Below, in pieces: positions 1 through 9,700 of a stretch of DNA of 33,811 nt. Within the stretch, counting starts at the first letter, position 1, and every line of letters begins with the position of its first letter. A program made the translations under genes and the position numbers. The notes under the pieces are model-generated. The model saw only the letters and a list, made by a program, of their open reading frames with translations, ran no database searches and was not told the origin of the DNA. The DNA lies in NCBI GenBank assembly GCA_947302765.1, contig CAMYWN010000006.1, positions 1 to 33,811 of the forward strand. The letters are read 5' to 3'. This stretch comes from an uncultured Candidatus Saccharibacteria bacterium. Lineage in GTDB: Bacteria; Patescibacteriota; Saccharimonadia; Saccharimonadales; Saccharimonadaceae.

Positions 1-70
1 TATCACTAACTATTTTACCTTATTGAGTGTCCACGGTCTATTTGAGGATTAACATGGCTTCGTATCTCGT

Positions 71-208
71 ATGGCGTTGTTGAATAATTCGTGCGGGTCC
101 TGGTTGCACCTCTATTCTTGGGACACACTTAAGGCCGTTCGGCTAAGCTTATGGTCCCAAGAACAGAGGTTGCGACCACCCGTTCGACGAATCATTCAAT
201 AACGCCAT
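71..208. repeat. Long imperfect palindrome / rod-like hairpin, function unknown
   Basis: ATGGCGTTGTTGAATAATTCGT (71-92) pairs with ACGAATCATTCAATAACGCCAT (ends 208); inner arms CCTCTATTCTTGGGAC / GTCCCAAGAACAGAGG; small apical hairpin GCC-GTTC-GGC flanked by CTTA/TAAG. Confidence 0.85.
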
Positions 209-382
209 CTTATATTAAATTAGACACAAAGAGGCAGCAAAAACATTACATCAAAGTCTCTCTGATTCCGAAAAGGCATATTATTTCAAAAAGACCGTTT
301 GACTAGGCGAGGAGAATTGGCAAGGCTTTATCTTTTTTGTATACTTGAAGCACTTATGGTAGAAAAGAATTGACATTTTCGA

Positions 383-395
383 TATAATAAGGGGT
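383..395 (+). promoter_or_regulatory. -10 TATAAT (383-388) placed 7 nt before the lepA-N ATG; leaderless-type promoter
   Basis: gaTATAATaaggggtATG. Confidence 0.7.
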
Positions 396-941
396 ATGGA
401 AAAGATACGGAACTTCTGTATAATTGCGCATATCGATCATGGCAAGTCGACGATTGCGGACAGGATGATGGAGCTAACTGGAACAGTGGAGAAGCGCGAA
501 ATGAAGTCACAATTACTTGATTCGATGGAACTCGAACGTGAGAAGGGAATTACGATTAAATTGGCGCCGGTAACGATGAAGTGGAAGGGATATACGCTGA
601 ACTTGATCGATACGCCGGGGCACGTGGATTTTTCGTATGAGGTGTCGCGATCGCTACAAGCTGTAGAGACGGCTGTACTGGTAGTCGATGCGACGCAGGG
701 GATACAGGCGCAAACCTTAGCTAATGTATATCTTGCGATTGAACAAGATTTGAAGATAATTCCAGTAATTAATAAGGTGGATTTGCCGGCGGCTGATGTA
801 GAGAAAGTGGCGGCGCAGATAATAAACTTACTAGGGTGTTCACGCGAAGAAATCATCGAAGCATCTGGTAAGACGGGATATGGTGTGGACAGGATTTTGG
901 ATGCAGTGGTGGATAGAGGACTAAAGCCGAAAGCTATGTGA
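396..941 (+). CDS. lepA: Elongation factor 4 (LepA), N-terminal GTPase-domain half
   Basis: [41 protein letters not shown]; ends at the G-domain boundary (ILDAVVDR...). Confidence 0.93.
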   Translation: MEKIRNFCIIAHIDHGKSTIADRMMELTGTVEKREMKSQLLDSMELEREKGITIKLAPVTMKWKGYTLNLIDTPGHVDFSYEVSRSLQAVETAVLVVDATQGIQAQTLANVYLAIEQDLKIIPVINKVDLPAADVEKVAAQIINLLGCSREEIIEASGKTGYGVDRILDAVVDRGLKPKAM

Positions 942-1014
942 TGTTGATTCCAGTATGGACACATACGGTCCCCTTGACATCCTCTCATGGGGCAGGATGA
1001 TGCTTTGCTAAGTA

Positions 1015-1031
1015 TGATATAATACATAATT
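1015..1031 (+). promoter_or_regulatory. Extended -10 promoter (TGATATAAT) for the second half of lepA, leaderless spacing
   Basis: TGaTATAAT at 1015-1023, ATG at 1032. Confidence 0.65.
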
Positions 1032-2360
1032 ATGACGAGAGCGTTGATTTTTGATTCGTATTTTGACGATTATCGGGGAGTGGTGCTTTATGTACGAATT
1101 TTTGATGGTGAGATCAAAAAGAACGCAGAAATACTAATGATGGCGGCGGGAACAAAAGGTTTGGCACTTGAAGTGGGGGTGCTAACGCCGAAGATGTCGC
1201 CGCGAGATGCTTTAGAGGCGGGTGAAATTGGCTATATTGTGACAAATCTGAAAACTACGCGCGAAGCAAAGGTAGGCGATACGGTGACGCTCGCGAAGGG
1301 ACTTACTGTACGAGAAAAAAGGAACGATGTGTCGGTGTTTAGTAATGATAAACTTGGGGGTGGCGACAAACTGAATGGTGTAAAACACGAAGTGGTGGAT
1401 GCGGAAGGTAAGGTGCTGGAACCGCTGCCGGGGTATAAGGATGTACTACCTTTTGTCTATGCGGGGTTTTTTCCGGTCAGTAATGATCAGTATAAGGAAT
1501 TGAAAGAGGCGATTGAGAAATTGTCACTGTCGGATTCGGCGCTAAGATATGAGCCGGAGAATTCGCCGGTTCTGGGGTTTGGTCTTCGGATTGGGTTCTT
1601 GGGGCTACTACACATGGATATTATTCGCGAACGACTAGAAAGAGAGTTTGGGTTGGATTTAATCGTGACAAATCCTTCGACAAATTACGAAGTAGTAATG
1701 AATAATGGTGAGATTTGCGAGATTAAATCCGCATCGGATTTGCCAGATGCGAGCGAGATTCGCGAGATTCGTGAGCCATGGGTGAAGGGCGAGATTATTT
1801 TGCCGAAGTCGATGATTGGAAATGTGTTGAACCTCATCAATGAAAAACGTGGGCACCAGACGAATGTATCATATATTGAGGACAGAGCGGTGATTGATTT
1901 TGAAGCGCCGATGGCGAATCTGCTGACGGATTTTTATGATCAGCTAAAATCGGCGACATCGGGCTATGCATCCTTTAATTATGAGTTGGATGGATATCGG
2001 GCGGAAGATTTGGTGCGGGTGGATTTCTTGGTGGGTGGACATAGGATGGATGCTTTGTCGGTGATGGCGCATAGGAGCGAGGCGGAAGGGATTGGGCGCG
2101 AAGTGATAAAAAAGCTGAAGGAAGTGATACCGCGACAGAACTGGGAAGTGGCGCTGCAAGCGGCGATTGGAGCAAGAATTATTGCGCGAGAGACGATTGG
2201 TGCATATCGTAAGGACGTAACGGTAAAAATTCACACCGGCGATAGAGATAGAAAGGCGAAGCTGCTCGAAAAGCAGAAACGTGGTAAGGCGCGGATGAAG
2301 AGGTTTGGTAAGATTGATATTCCGAGCGAGGCGTTTACAGTGATGTTGAAGAGAGATTAG
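1032..2360 (+). CDS. lepA: Elongation factor 4 (LepA), domain II to C-terminal half
   Basis: RALIFDSYFDDYRGVV..., RIGFLGLLHMDIIRERLEREFGLDLI, GRE.IKKLKEVIPRQ, C-terminal KQKRGKARMKRFGKIDIPSEAF. Confidence 0.93.
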   Translation: MTRALIFDSYFDDYRGVVLYVRIFDGEIKKNAEILMMAAGTKGLALEVGVLTPKMSPRDALEAGEIGYIVTNLKTTREAKVGDTVTLAKGLTVREKRNDVSVFSNDKLGGGDKLNGVKHEVVDAEGKVLEPLPGYKDVLPFVYAGFFPVSNDQYKELKEAIEKLSLSDSALRYEPENSPVLGFGLRIGFLGLLHMDIIRERLEREFGLDLIVTNPSTNYEVVMNNGEICEIKSASDLPDASEIREIREPWVKGEIILPKSMIGNVLNLINEKRGHQTNVSYIEDRAVIDFEAPMANLLTDFYDQLKSATSGYASFNYELDGYRAEDLVRVDFLVGGHRMDALSVMAHRSEAEGIGREVIKKLKEVIPRQNWEVALQAAIGARIIARETIGAYRKDVTVKIHTGDRDRKAKLLEKQKRGKARMKRFGKIDIPSEAFTVMLKRD

Positions 2361-2380
2361 CGGTTTGGTATAATAGAATA

Positions 2381-2887
2381 ATGAGACGAAATGCGATTAG
2401 TCTATTTGTTATAGCGATGGTCTTGATGACTAGTGTGTTTTCGGGAGTTGCGAAAGGAATTTCTGAGGCTCAGAGTCAAAATTTGAAGGAGCATTGTGAT
2501 GAGGTGCGAGAGAAGCTGAAAATAGTACAAAAAAACGATGCAAAGACGCGCGTCTTTTTGGGTAGTAAATATGAAACTATATTAAATAAATACATTGTAC
2601 CTTTGAATGTGCGGTTGGTGGAGAATAATTTATCGTCAAATGGGCTGATTGATTTACAGAATAGTTTTGCGGAAACTAGAGCAGTGTTTAATGCAGATTA
2701 TATTAATTATCAGCAAAGCTTGGAGAATTTGGTGACTATTGATTGCAAAACTGAGCCGGATAAATTTTATAATGAGCTTTCAATTGTGCGCAAGAAGAGA
2801 CTAACGATGGAGCAGGATGTGCTGAAGATGCGGAACTTGTTGACTCAGTATGTAAAATCAATAACGGAACTAAAGGGGAAGATGTAG
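2381..2887 (+). CDS. Hypothetical secreted/membrane-anchored protein
   Basis: N-terminal hydrophobic signal; -10 TATAAT 6 nt before ATG. Confidence 0.75.
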   Translation: MRRNAISLFVIAMVLMTSVFSGVAKGISEAQSQNLKEHCDEVREKLKIVQKNDAKTRVFLGSKYETILNKYIVPLNVRLVENNLSSNGLIDLQNSFAETRAVFNADYINYQQSLENLVTIDCKTEPDKFYNELSIVRKKRLTMEQDVLKMRNLLTQYVKSITELKGKM

Positions 2888-3271
2888 ATGGTGATAGAAA
2901 AAAATGATGAAAACAAAAAAATGGAGCCCGGCGGAAGGAATCTGGTACTTCTGGGGGTGTTCGCTACTTTGATTGCTGTGATTACCACGGGGGTTTCCTT
3001 GATGCTTTATCATAATTCAGGCGATATTTATTTGGATAGATCTAGGCCGGGATTTTTGCCAGATGAGGAAGAAGCTGAAGAGGAGAGGGTTGAAGAAGAA
3101 TATACTTTTTCGCGGAGCGGTAAAATAACCGGAGAGGTCTTGGACGAGTTGCTAAAGAACTTAGATTTAGAGATACAGTCGATTGATGCGTACGATGATC
3201 AATTCGGTGAAGGGGCCTTGTCGGATGAAAGGCTAGGAATTCCGTTGGAGTTGGATGATAAAACGAATTAA
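2888..3271 (+). CDS. Hypothetical single-pass membrane protein
   Basis: Hydrophobic segment LVLLGVFATLIAVITTGVSLMLY; starts directly after the preceding stop. Confidence 0.7.
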   Translation: MVIEKNDENKKMEPGGRNLVLLGVFATLIAVITTGVSLMLYHNSGDIYLDRSRPGFLPDEEEAEEERVEEEYTFSRSGKITGEVLDELLKNLDLEIQSIDAYDDQFGEGALSDERLGIPLELDDKTN

Positions 3272-3315
3272 TGTGCCTTGATTTTTGTAAAGAACAATAA
3301 TATACTTATGTTAGA

Positions 3316-4434
3316 ATGAAAAAAGTTCAGAAAAAAGCGCGAACGTTAAGTGCAATTTCGTTAGCGGTTTTTGTCTTAGCGACAATAGTGATGGTTTTCG
3401 CGTTGTCTAGAACTGTAGCTGAGGTTAGAGAGGTGGCGATATCAAGGGAGCCAGAGGCGTTGCTTGCGAGTGCTGGACTAAAGGATGCGAAGGACGTGTC
3501 TTTACAGGTGTCGTATTTTGACCAGGTGGCGGATGGGTGTGTAGATATCTACGACAAAACGAAGAGTAGGATGCTGGAAGAACGACAGTTTGGCTGGAGA
3601 AAATGCGGTTACTATAACCAGCAATTAGAACAGGGGATAGTTGATTATGATTTGGGTAATGATTATTTGCCAATTGCGGTTGGAGGTAATTTGATTCCGA
3701 ATCGGGGTTTGACTGATTTGTCGAGATGGTACTCGGAGGTTGAAGGAAAGAGTAAGGAATATACGGGTATTATTAAGCTGGATTATGACGCGGAGGATGC
3801 GACATTTAGTTTTTATCAGAAGGAGTTTTATCCGTTAGATGATGCCGAGTATGATAAAACAGAAATCGTGAATAATGACGGGCATAACCATTTATTCACG
3901 ATGAGATTTATGGTACCGTTTACCGCATTGCTTAGTGGAAATGAGTCTTTTTCAATAACTGCCGATGATGATACGTTTGTGTTTATTGGGGATAAGCTTG
4001 TGCTTGACATGGGCGGCATTCATGATGCTACGACGGGGAGTTTTGTGGTTCGGGAAAATGGAGAAATTTATACTGCAATAGAAGATGTCGATTATGCATA
4101 TTCGGGACTGAATGTGAACAGTAACGAGGGTTCGGTGGTGAGGATTTATCATGCGGATAGAGATGAAAAGAATTCGGTGTTCAAGGTAAGATTTGCTGGG
4201 ATGAATTTGGGCGTGGTTGATGCGCAATTGGCGGACGGCGAAAAAGACGGAGTGCAAATTGCTTATGATCCGAATGACCCGTCGTATGTGGCGCCACTGG
4301 GTGAGAGTGCGGTAGTGAAACCGGATACGACTAGAGGCTATATGATATTGGTGACGATAGAGGGCGCAGTAGTAGTAGTTCTTGCGGTGTTCGTAGCGCT
4401 TTCTGCGAGGTTATTGATTAAACGAGCTAGGTAG
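3316..4434 (+). CDS. Membrane-anchored fibro-slime/PA14-like domain surface protein
   Basis: Two terminal TM segments; SITADDDTFVFIGDKLVLDMGGIHDATTGSF resembles the fibro-slime/PA14 core. Confidence 0.75.
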   Translation: MKKVQKKARTLSAISLAVFVLATIVMVFALSRTVAEVREVAISREPEALLASAGLKDAKDVSLQVSYFDQVADGCVDIYDKTKSRMLEERQFGWRKCGYYNQQLEQGIVDYDLGNDYLPIAVGGNLIPNRGLTDLSRWYSEVEGKSKEYTGIIKLDYDAEDATFSFYQKEFYPLDDAEYDKTEIVNNDGHNHLFTMRFMVPFTALLSGNESFSITADDDTFVFIGDKLVLDMGGIHDATTGSFVVRENGEIYTAIEDVDYAYSGLNVNSNEGSVVRIYHADRDEKNSVFKVRFAGMNLGVVDAQLADGEKDGVQIAYDPNDPSYVAPLGESAVVKPDTTRGYMILVTIEGAVVVVLAVFVALSARLLIKRAR

Positions 4435-4436
4435 CT

Positions 4437-4560
4437 TTTGTGGGGGTTCGGAAATCGAATGACATGGCTGATTTTTTGTGAGGTTCGAAATTAGATGCGG
4501 TGGTTGATTGTTTGCAAAGTTCAAGATTGGAGGTTGTGATTGATTATTTGCGAGGTTTGG
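4437..4560. repeat. Degenerate tandem repeat, period about 36 bp, overlapping the tsaB 3' end
   Basis: gaggttcgaaattagatgcggtggttgattgtttgc / aaagttcaagattggaggttgtgattgattatttgc / gaggtttggaaat. Confidence 0.75.
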
Positions 4561-4876
4561 AAATATTAGCTGGTCGGCCGTAGTCTGGAATGATGATGGG
4601 GCGGAGTTTTCCGTGATGATCTTTTAGAGGTATATTGAGTTCGTGAGCGAGAGTGTTGACGATGGAGGCACCGATGCGAAGACCAGTAAAGGAACCGGGG
4701 CCGGACATAAAGGTGATTTCGTCGATATCCTGCCATGTTTTATGTTTGGTGGACAGTTTTTCGTTGATGAAACTAAGGAGTTTTTCGGCAAGTGAATTGC
4801 CAAATTCGTGCTGATATTCTGTGTCGTCTAGCTTAAGTATGGTAGTAGGTGTGGAAGTGTCTAAAAACATTTTCAT
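4544..4876 (-). CDS. tsaB: tRNA threonylcarbamoyladenosine biosynthesis protein TsaB (short form)
   Basis: LDTSTPT..., FMSGPGSFTGLRIGASIVNTLAHELNIPL; coupled to tsaE. Confidence 0.85.
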   Translation of the reverse strand: MKMFLDTSTPTTILKLDDTEYQHEFGNSLAEKLLSFINEKLSTKHKTWQDIDEITFMSGPGSFTGLRIGASIVNTLAHELNIPLKDHHGKLRPIIIPDYGRPANISKPRK

Positions 4877-5352
4877 AAGATAACCTCCCTACCGTCTTCG
4901 GTGTAAATTATTTTGATTGTGTGATGATTTTTTGGGAGAAGGTTAGCGGTAGATCCGCCCCATTCGATGACGATGATGTTGTTAGGGTTCTGGAGGTTTT
5001 CGGCTAGATCTTCCGACATCAGGCCCGGGTCTGGAAGGCGGTAGAAATCATAATGAATTAGACGACCGCTGTTTGGCAAGGCGTATTGTTTGGATATAGT
5101 GAAGCTAGGGCTGGTGACGGGCTCTTTAATACCTAATCCTAGGGCGAGACCACGCGTGAAAGTGGTTTTACCGGTGCCGACGTCACCAATAAGTTCTATA
5201 ACGATTGCTGCAGGTTGGGCTTGCTGGCCGCCCTCTTTTATCTCCGCGTATGACTGATGGGGAGATTCTTGGGTGGTTGTTGTCTGGCTAGATAGGGTTT
5301 TAGCAAATTGTTTACCAAAATCGAGCATTTCTTGTTCGGAGTGAATAATCAT
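4873..5352 (-). CDS. tsaE: tRNA threonylcarbamoyladenosine biosynthesis ATPase TsaE
   Basis: GDVGTGKTTFTRGLALGLGI, VTSPSFTI, HYDFYRL, VIEWGG. Confidence 0.92.
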   Translation of the reverse strand: MIIHSEQEMLDFGKQFAKTLSSQTTTTQESPHQSYAEIKEGGQQAQPAAIVIELIGDVGTGKTTFTRGLALGLGIKEPVTSPSFTISKQYALPNSGRLIHYDFYRLPDPGLMSEDLAENLQNPNNIIVIEWGGSTANLLPKNHHTIKIIYTEDGREVIL

Positions 5353-5370
5353 TGTATAATAAATTATATC

Positions 5371-6729
5371 ATGAATATATATATATCTGGAATAACTGGC
5401 ACGGGGCTGGGGCCTTTGGCACTAATGGCGAGGCGAGCTGGCTTTAATGTATGTGGGACTGATTTGGCGAAGGGTGCAATTTATGATGAGTTGGTAGAGG
5501 CTGGGATTGAGATGAAGATAGGTCCGCAGGACGGGGAATTTTTAAAGGAGAAGCTAGCGGAAGGAGTGGATTGGTTTGTGTATACTTCTGCTCTGAAAGA
5601 GGACCACGCTGAGCTCGTGATGGCGAGAGCGAAGGGTGTGAAGTGTACCAAGAGAGATGATTTTACGGAGTTTTTGGTGGAAAAACTCAGACTTAAAATG
5701 GTGGCGGTGGCGGGGACGCATGGAAAAACTACTACGACGGCGATGATTGTGTGGGGGGCATTGAAGCTTGGGATACCGGTATCATATATAGTGGGGACCA
5801 CGCTCGGTTTTGCATCGAGTGGAGCCTACCAGGAAAAGGATAAATATTTTGTATATGAGGCAGATGAATATGATAGAAATTTCTTGAGATATCATCCGTG
5901 GCTCGCGGTAATTCCGGCGGTAAGCTATGATCACCCAGATATTTATCCTACACAGGAAGATTACGATGCGGCGTTTATGCAGTTTAGGACTCAAAGTAGA
6001 AAAGTGATCGAGCATAAGGAAGGTTTAGCTAACGAGGTCGCTGAGGGCTCTTTATCTACTGATTGCTTAGCCGGAGGGACTACTGGTGGATTTTTGCCTA
6101 GTGATTTTGGCTTAGCGGGGGAAGCACGACGAATTGACGCGGCGTTGGCGGCTGAAGCGGTGCTGGAGATGATGGTGGAGCAAGGTATGGTGAATAGGGA
6201 TGAGGATGAGAGTAGAGGTGATGATAGCGGATTGAGGCAGGCGAGAAGAAAAATAGTGCAAATATTGGATGAATTTCCTGGAGTGGGGAGAAGGTTTGAA
6301 AGGATTGGCTTGAATGTCTATTCGGATTACGCTCATCATCCCGAGGAAATTGCTGCGACCTTGAATGTGGCTCAGGATGAAAGAAAACGATTAGGAAAAC
6401 GCGGGGTTGTGGTAGTGTACCAGCCACATCAAAACACTAGACAGCATAAAGTGAAGGATGGATATAGGGACGCTTTTGTTGGTGCAGATAAGGTTTTTTG
6501 GTTACCAACATATTTGACGCGGGAAGATGAGAGTTTGAGGGTACTGACGCCAGAAGACTTTATTGCCACACTGGAAAACCGTGAAGTGGCGGAGGCGGCG
6601 GAACTAAATGATGACCTAGAGAAGGAGCTAAGGAAACTAATAGAAGAGGGCTATATTGTGCTATTAATGACAGCGGGGCCGGCGGATGGTTGGATGAGGG
6701 AAAAATTTAGGGAAAAATTTAGGGATTGA
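5371..6729 (+). CDS. murC: UDP-N-acetylmuramate--L-alanine ligase family (MurC/Mpl)
   Basis: GITGTGLGPLALMARRAGFNVCGTD, AGTHGKTTTTAM, YEADEYDRNFL, DYAHHPEEI, YQPHQNTR; start moved to 5371 because TATAAT at 5355-5360 precedes it. Confidence 0.88.
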   Translation: MNIYISGITGTGLGPLALMARRAGFNVCGTDLAKGAIYDELVEAGIEMKIGPQDGEFLKEKLAEGVDWFVYTSALKEDHAELVMARAKGVKCTKRDDFTEFLVEKLRLKMVAVAGTHGKTTTTAMIVWGALKLGIPVSYIVGTTLGFASSGAYQEKDKYFVYEADEYDRNFLRYHPWLAVIPAVSYDHPDIYPTQEDYDAAFMQFRTQSRKVIEHKEGLANEVAEGSLSTDCLAGGTTGGFLPSDFGLAGEARRIDAALAAEAVLEMMVEQGMVNRDEDESRGDDSGLRQARRKIVQILDEFPGVGRRFERIGLNVYSDYAHHPEEIAATLNVAQDERKRLGKRGVVVVYQPHQNTRQHKVKDGYRDAFVGADKVFWLPTYLTREDESLRVLTPEDFIATLENREVAEAAELNDDLEKELRKLIEEGYIVLLMTAGPADGWMREKFREKFRD

Positions 6730-6761
6730 ACGATTATGGTGTTTATGCTAACATTGTAATT

Positions 6762-9700
6762 ATGGAAGCAAAGTGGAGGAGGATGCGAAAGGGGGTACTT
6801 GGGGGATGTGTGGGGGTTGTTGCTGCAGTTTGTTTGACGGTTACCCTGTCGGGAGGCGAGAGAGTGATGGCACTGGCAGGGGTCGGGGAGTCGAAAACAG
6901 TATGTGGAGATATTACAAATAATGCTTCAGATAAGACAAAGGTGTATAATCCTTCGTTATACGTTGCCTGTACTCAAAGGAATGTAGATAAAAAAACTGA
7001 TTACGGAGCGATTTGGTTGGGTAATATGAGGAAGGATAGTCGCGACTATTTATCCGCTAAGGTGTCAACTGGGGTTGTTGATGAAAATGGTCAGATGGAG
7101 GTTTTTTTGCGTGGAGCGGTAATGGGGCCTAATGGTGCTCCTGCAAGCGATAATCAATCTTTAACTGGTTCTGCGCAATGTATCAAGATATATGTGAAAC
7201 GGGGCGGTAAAACATATGAGCCATTTAGCTTTAGTAATACTGTATCGGATATGATTGATGAGAGATGTGAGCTAAAGCGTGGTGAGCAAATTGTTCAGAC
7301 ATACAAACCTAATTACATTCTAAGAAGACAGGCGAATCCTGATCCGTTTAAGCTTGATGGGAATGGCAATGGGATTAGATTTGGTGGGACAAGGGTGTTT
7401 GTGGATTTTTCAAAACTGGAAAACACTCCATGGGCGACAATAGAGAAGCGAGATGGTGGATTTATTGAGTTTAATGAGGCTAGCGTGACTATACAGAGGT
7501 GTTTTGGTACAGGGCGAACATACGGTACGGCTGAAGAAAAGGCTGCCTGTAGGTCTGAGGACTCCGTGGTCAAGGTTTACGGAAATTTGATGTCGGCAAA
7601 ATCGACTGTGTCGGGCGGCGGCAAGACGATGAGTACGGGCGAGGTAACCCAATCAACAGCATTTGCGGGCCCACTGATTTTAGACGGTTGCGAAAATGGG
7701 TGCGACGTTACTTTTACACATGAGATTAAGAAGAAAAATAGTTTTCAATTTAATCAGAGTTATTATTATTGGATTAAAAATGGTATAAACCGCCAGCATG
7801 TTGTTGACTCTAGTCTTATTGAGGGAACAGATGAGAAGACTATTGAGCCCGGCAATATGACATACAATAAGACTGTTAAGTTGTACCCGGGTGAAATCTA
7901 TTGCAGTAAGATGGACTATGGTATAGGAAAAGATTTGAATGATAAGGGAACTATTCGGAGCACTAGTGTATGTGCGGCGGTAAAAGGAAAATTGAATACT
8001 GCAATTAGCCTAGATGTCCAACGACAAGAAGGAAGTAAACTTGGAATGTCTGGGATAATCAATAAAAGTGGTACTAATTCTATCTATGTTCAGCCAGGTA
8101 GGTTTGAGGTTGGATCGACGGTAACAACGAATGTTCAAAAGGCATACAACCTTAGTTTGAAACGAGTTGCGATAGATGGTAATTTACTTACTCCTGATTT
8201 GGAGAAAAGAGATGTGACTTTGGCTAATCGAGTGCTTAATAATTTTAATTGGAGTAATACGGCGAAGGTTACGATGCGCGAGATAGATGAAAATAAGGAT
8301 GAAAATAATAAAGTCCTATATGATAAGGATCTGATGAGTGAAGGATATCTTTTAGGGGGTCGATGCTATAATCCTGATTTTAAAAGAAGTGAGCTCGGCG
8401 AGGACTGGATTTGTCATCTTCAGGGTGAATCGGTGAATTTTCAAGGGCCTGGGCATACGTATGAGTTAAGTGGACGAGTTAATGCGAGTGATAATAGGTC
8501 GGTGCCGGGATCTGTTGAATTTGAGAATGTGAGCAGTGTTGGCGGTATTTATCTTAGAGCCAATATTGGAACCGAGTTGGTTTCTAATAACCTGAGTGTC
8601 AAGGTGCCGTATAATTTTATGAATTCGACTTGGGTAGAAGGAGACGGAATGAAGAATATTGAGCTTGAGTCCCGTTTTGACGTTAAATATTTTGTAAACG
8701 TAGGTGAACGTGAAAATAAGACATTAGGCGGTGATCGTCCGTATGCTACTCAGGTGGATAACGCAAAAAGTGGGGTGGATTGGTGCAAAATAAAGAAGGG
8801 TATTCCAGTTAGTAGTGTTATCGACCTGAATGCGTGTGAGGGTGTTAAAGAAACAGTAACTTATGATGCGGATAAAGATAGAGAAGGAATTCAATTAGAG
8901 ACATTATCCCCGGGTCAGCATGAGCGGTCGGTCTCGATAGAGCAGGAAGACTTAATTAATAAAGGGGTCCAGGTCGGAGATATAATTTGTGCATGGTCGT
9001 GGGTGACTCCGTGGAATTCTTGGGATGATTTACAAATGAGTCATACATGGAATGAGGATGGCAATATTGCTCACTCTTGGGACAATGGAGATTTGAAGAA
9101 TAAGAAGGTGTGCGGGCAGATTGGGAAAAGTCCAACAATTCAAGTGTGGGGTGGAAATGTGCTATCTAGAGGGAAATTGGATGTATCTTCGGTGAAGAAG
9201 AAAACAATTAAAGAAAAAACGCGCCGGTTTGGGTCGTTTGGAGAATTAGGGGTCTTTGCTGGCGATAGTGGCAATTTCGCGAACGGGGCAGCTTTGGGGT
9301 ATGAGGGAATTCATCAGTGGAATGAAGATAGCAAGAATGTTTTGTTGCCGAGTTATCTCGGTAAGAAACAGGGGGATTCAGAAGAAATCGGCGGTGGAAG
9401 TGGGACAAGCATGGGTGAGTTGAAAAATACTTTTGGGATCGACGGAGCAATCAGAGGAATAAAAGATTTTGCGGAAGCGTTAGGTGGGAAGTATTGCGGT
9501 GACAATACTAGTGGATGTTTGGACTCAGAAGAGGGGAGTACAGGTATAGTAGCGGTGAGTACAGATATTTGCGGAGGCGATAACTGCGAAGATAAGAATG
9601 TGGATATTTGTGATGAAAACGGAAACTGCAAAGCTAAGACAATAGTTAGTATTAAGCCTAGAAAGAGTGTGGTGATAGGAAAAGATGACGTAAAAGAATT

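Noticed and set aside
71-208. 6S RNA
   Set aside because: The rod is almost continuously paired without the large central bubble.
970-999. H-type pseudoknot in the lepA spacer (CCCC/GGGG crossing CATCCT/AGGATG)
   Set aside because: The pairings exist but connecting loops of 0-1 nt make simultaneous formation sterically unlikely; at most two mutually exclusive hairpins.
437-1027. Antisense ORF over lepA, and other antisense ORFs in the track (e.g. 10291..11028, 9353..9802, 25015..25584)
   Set aside because: They mirror strongly coding ORFs, have no recognisable domains and no promoter or SD of their own.
939-1031. Alternative code (TGA read as Gly) rejoining the two lepA halves
   Set aside because: A TAA remains in frame before 1032, and TGA terminates other genes here (e.g. 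ruvC at 12117).
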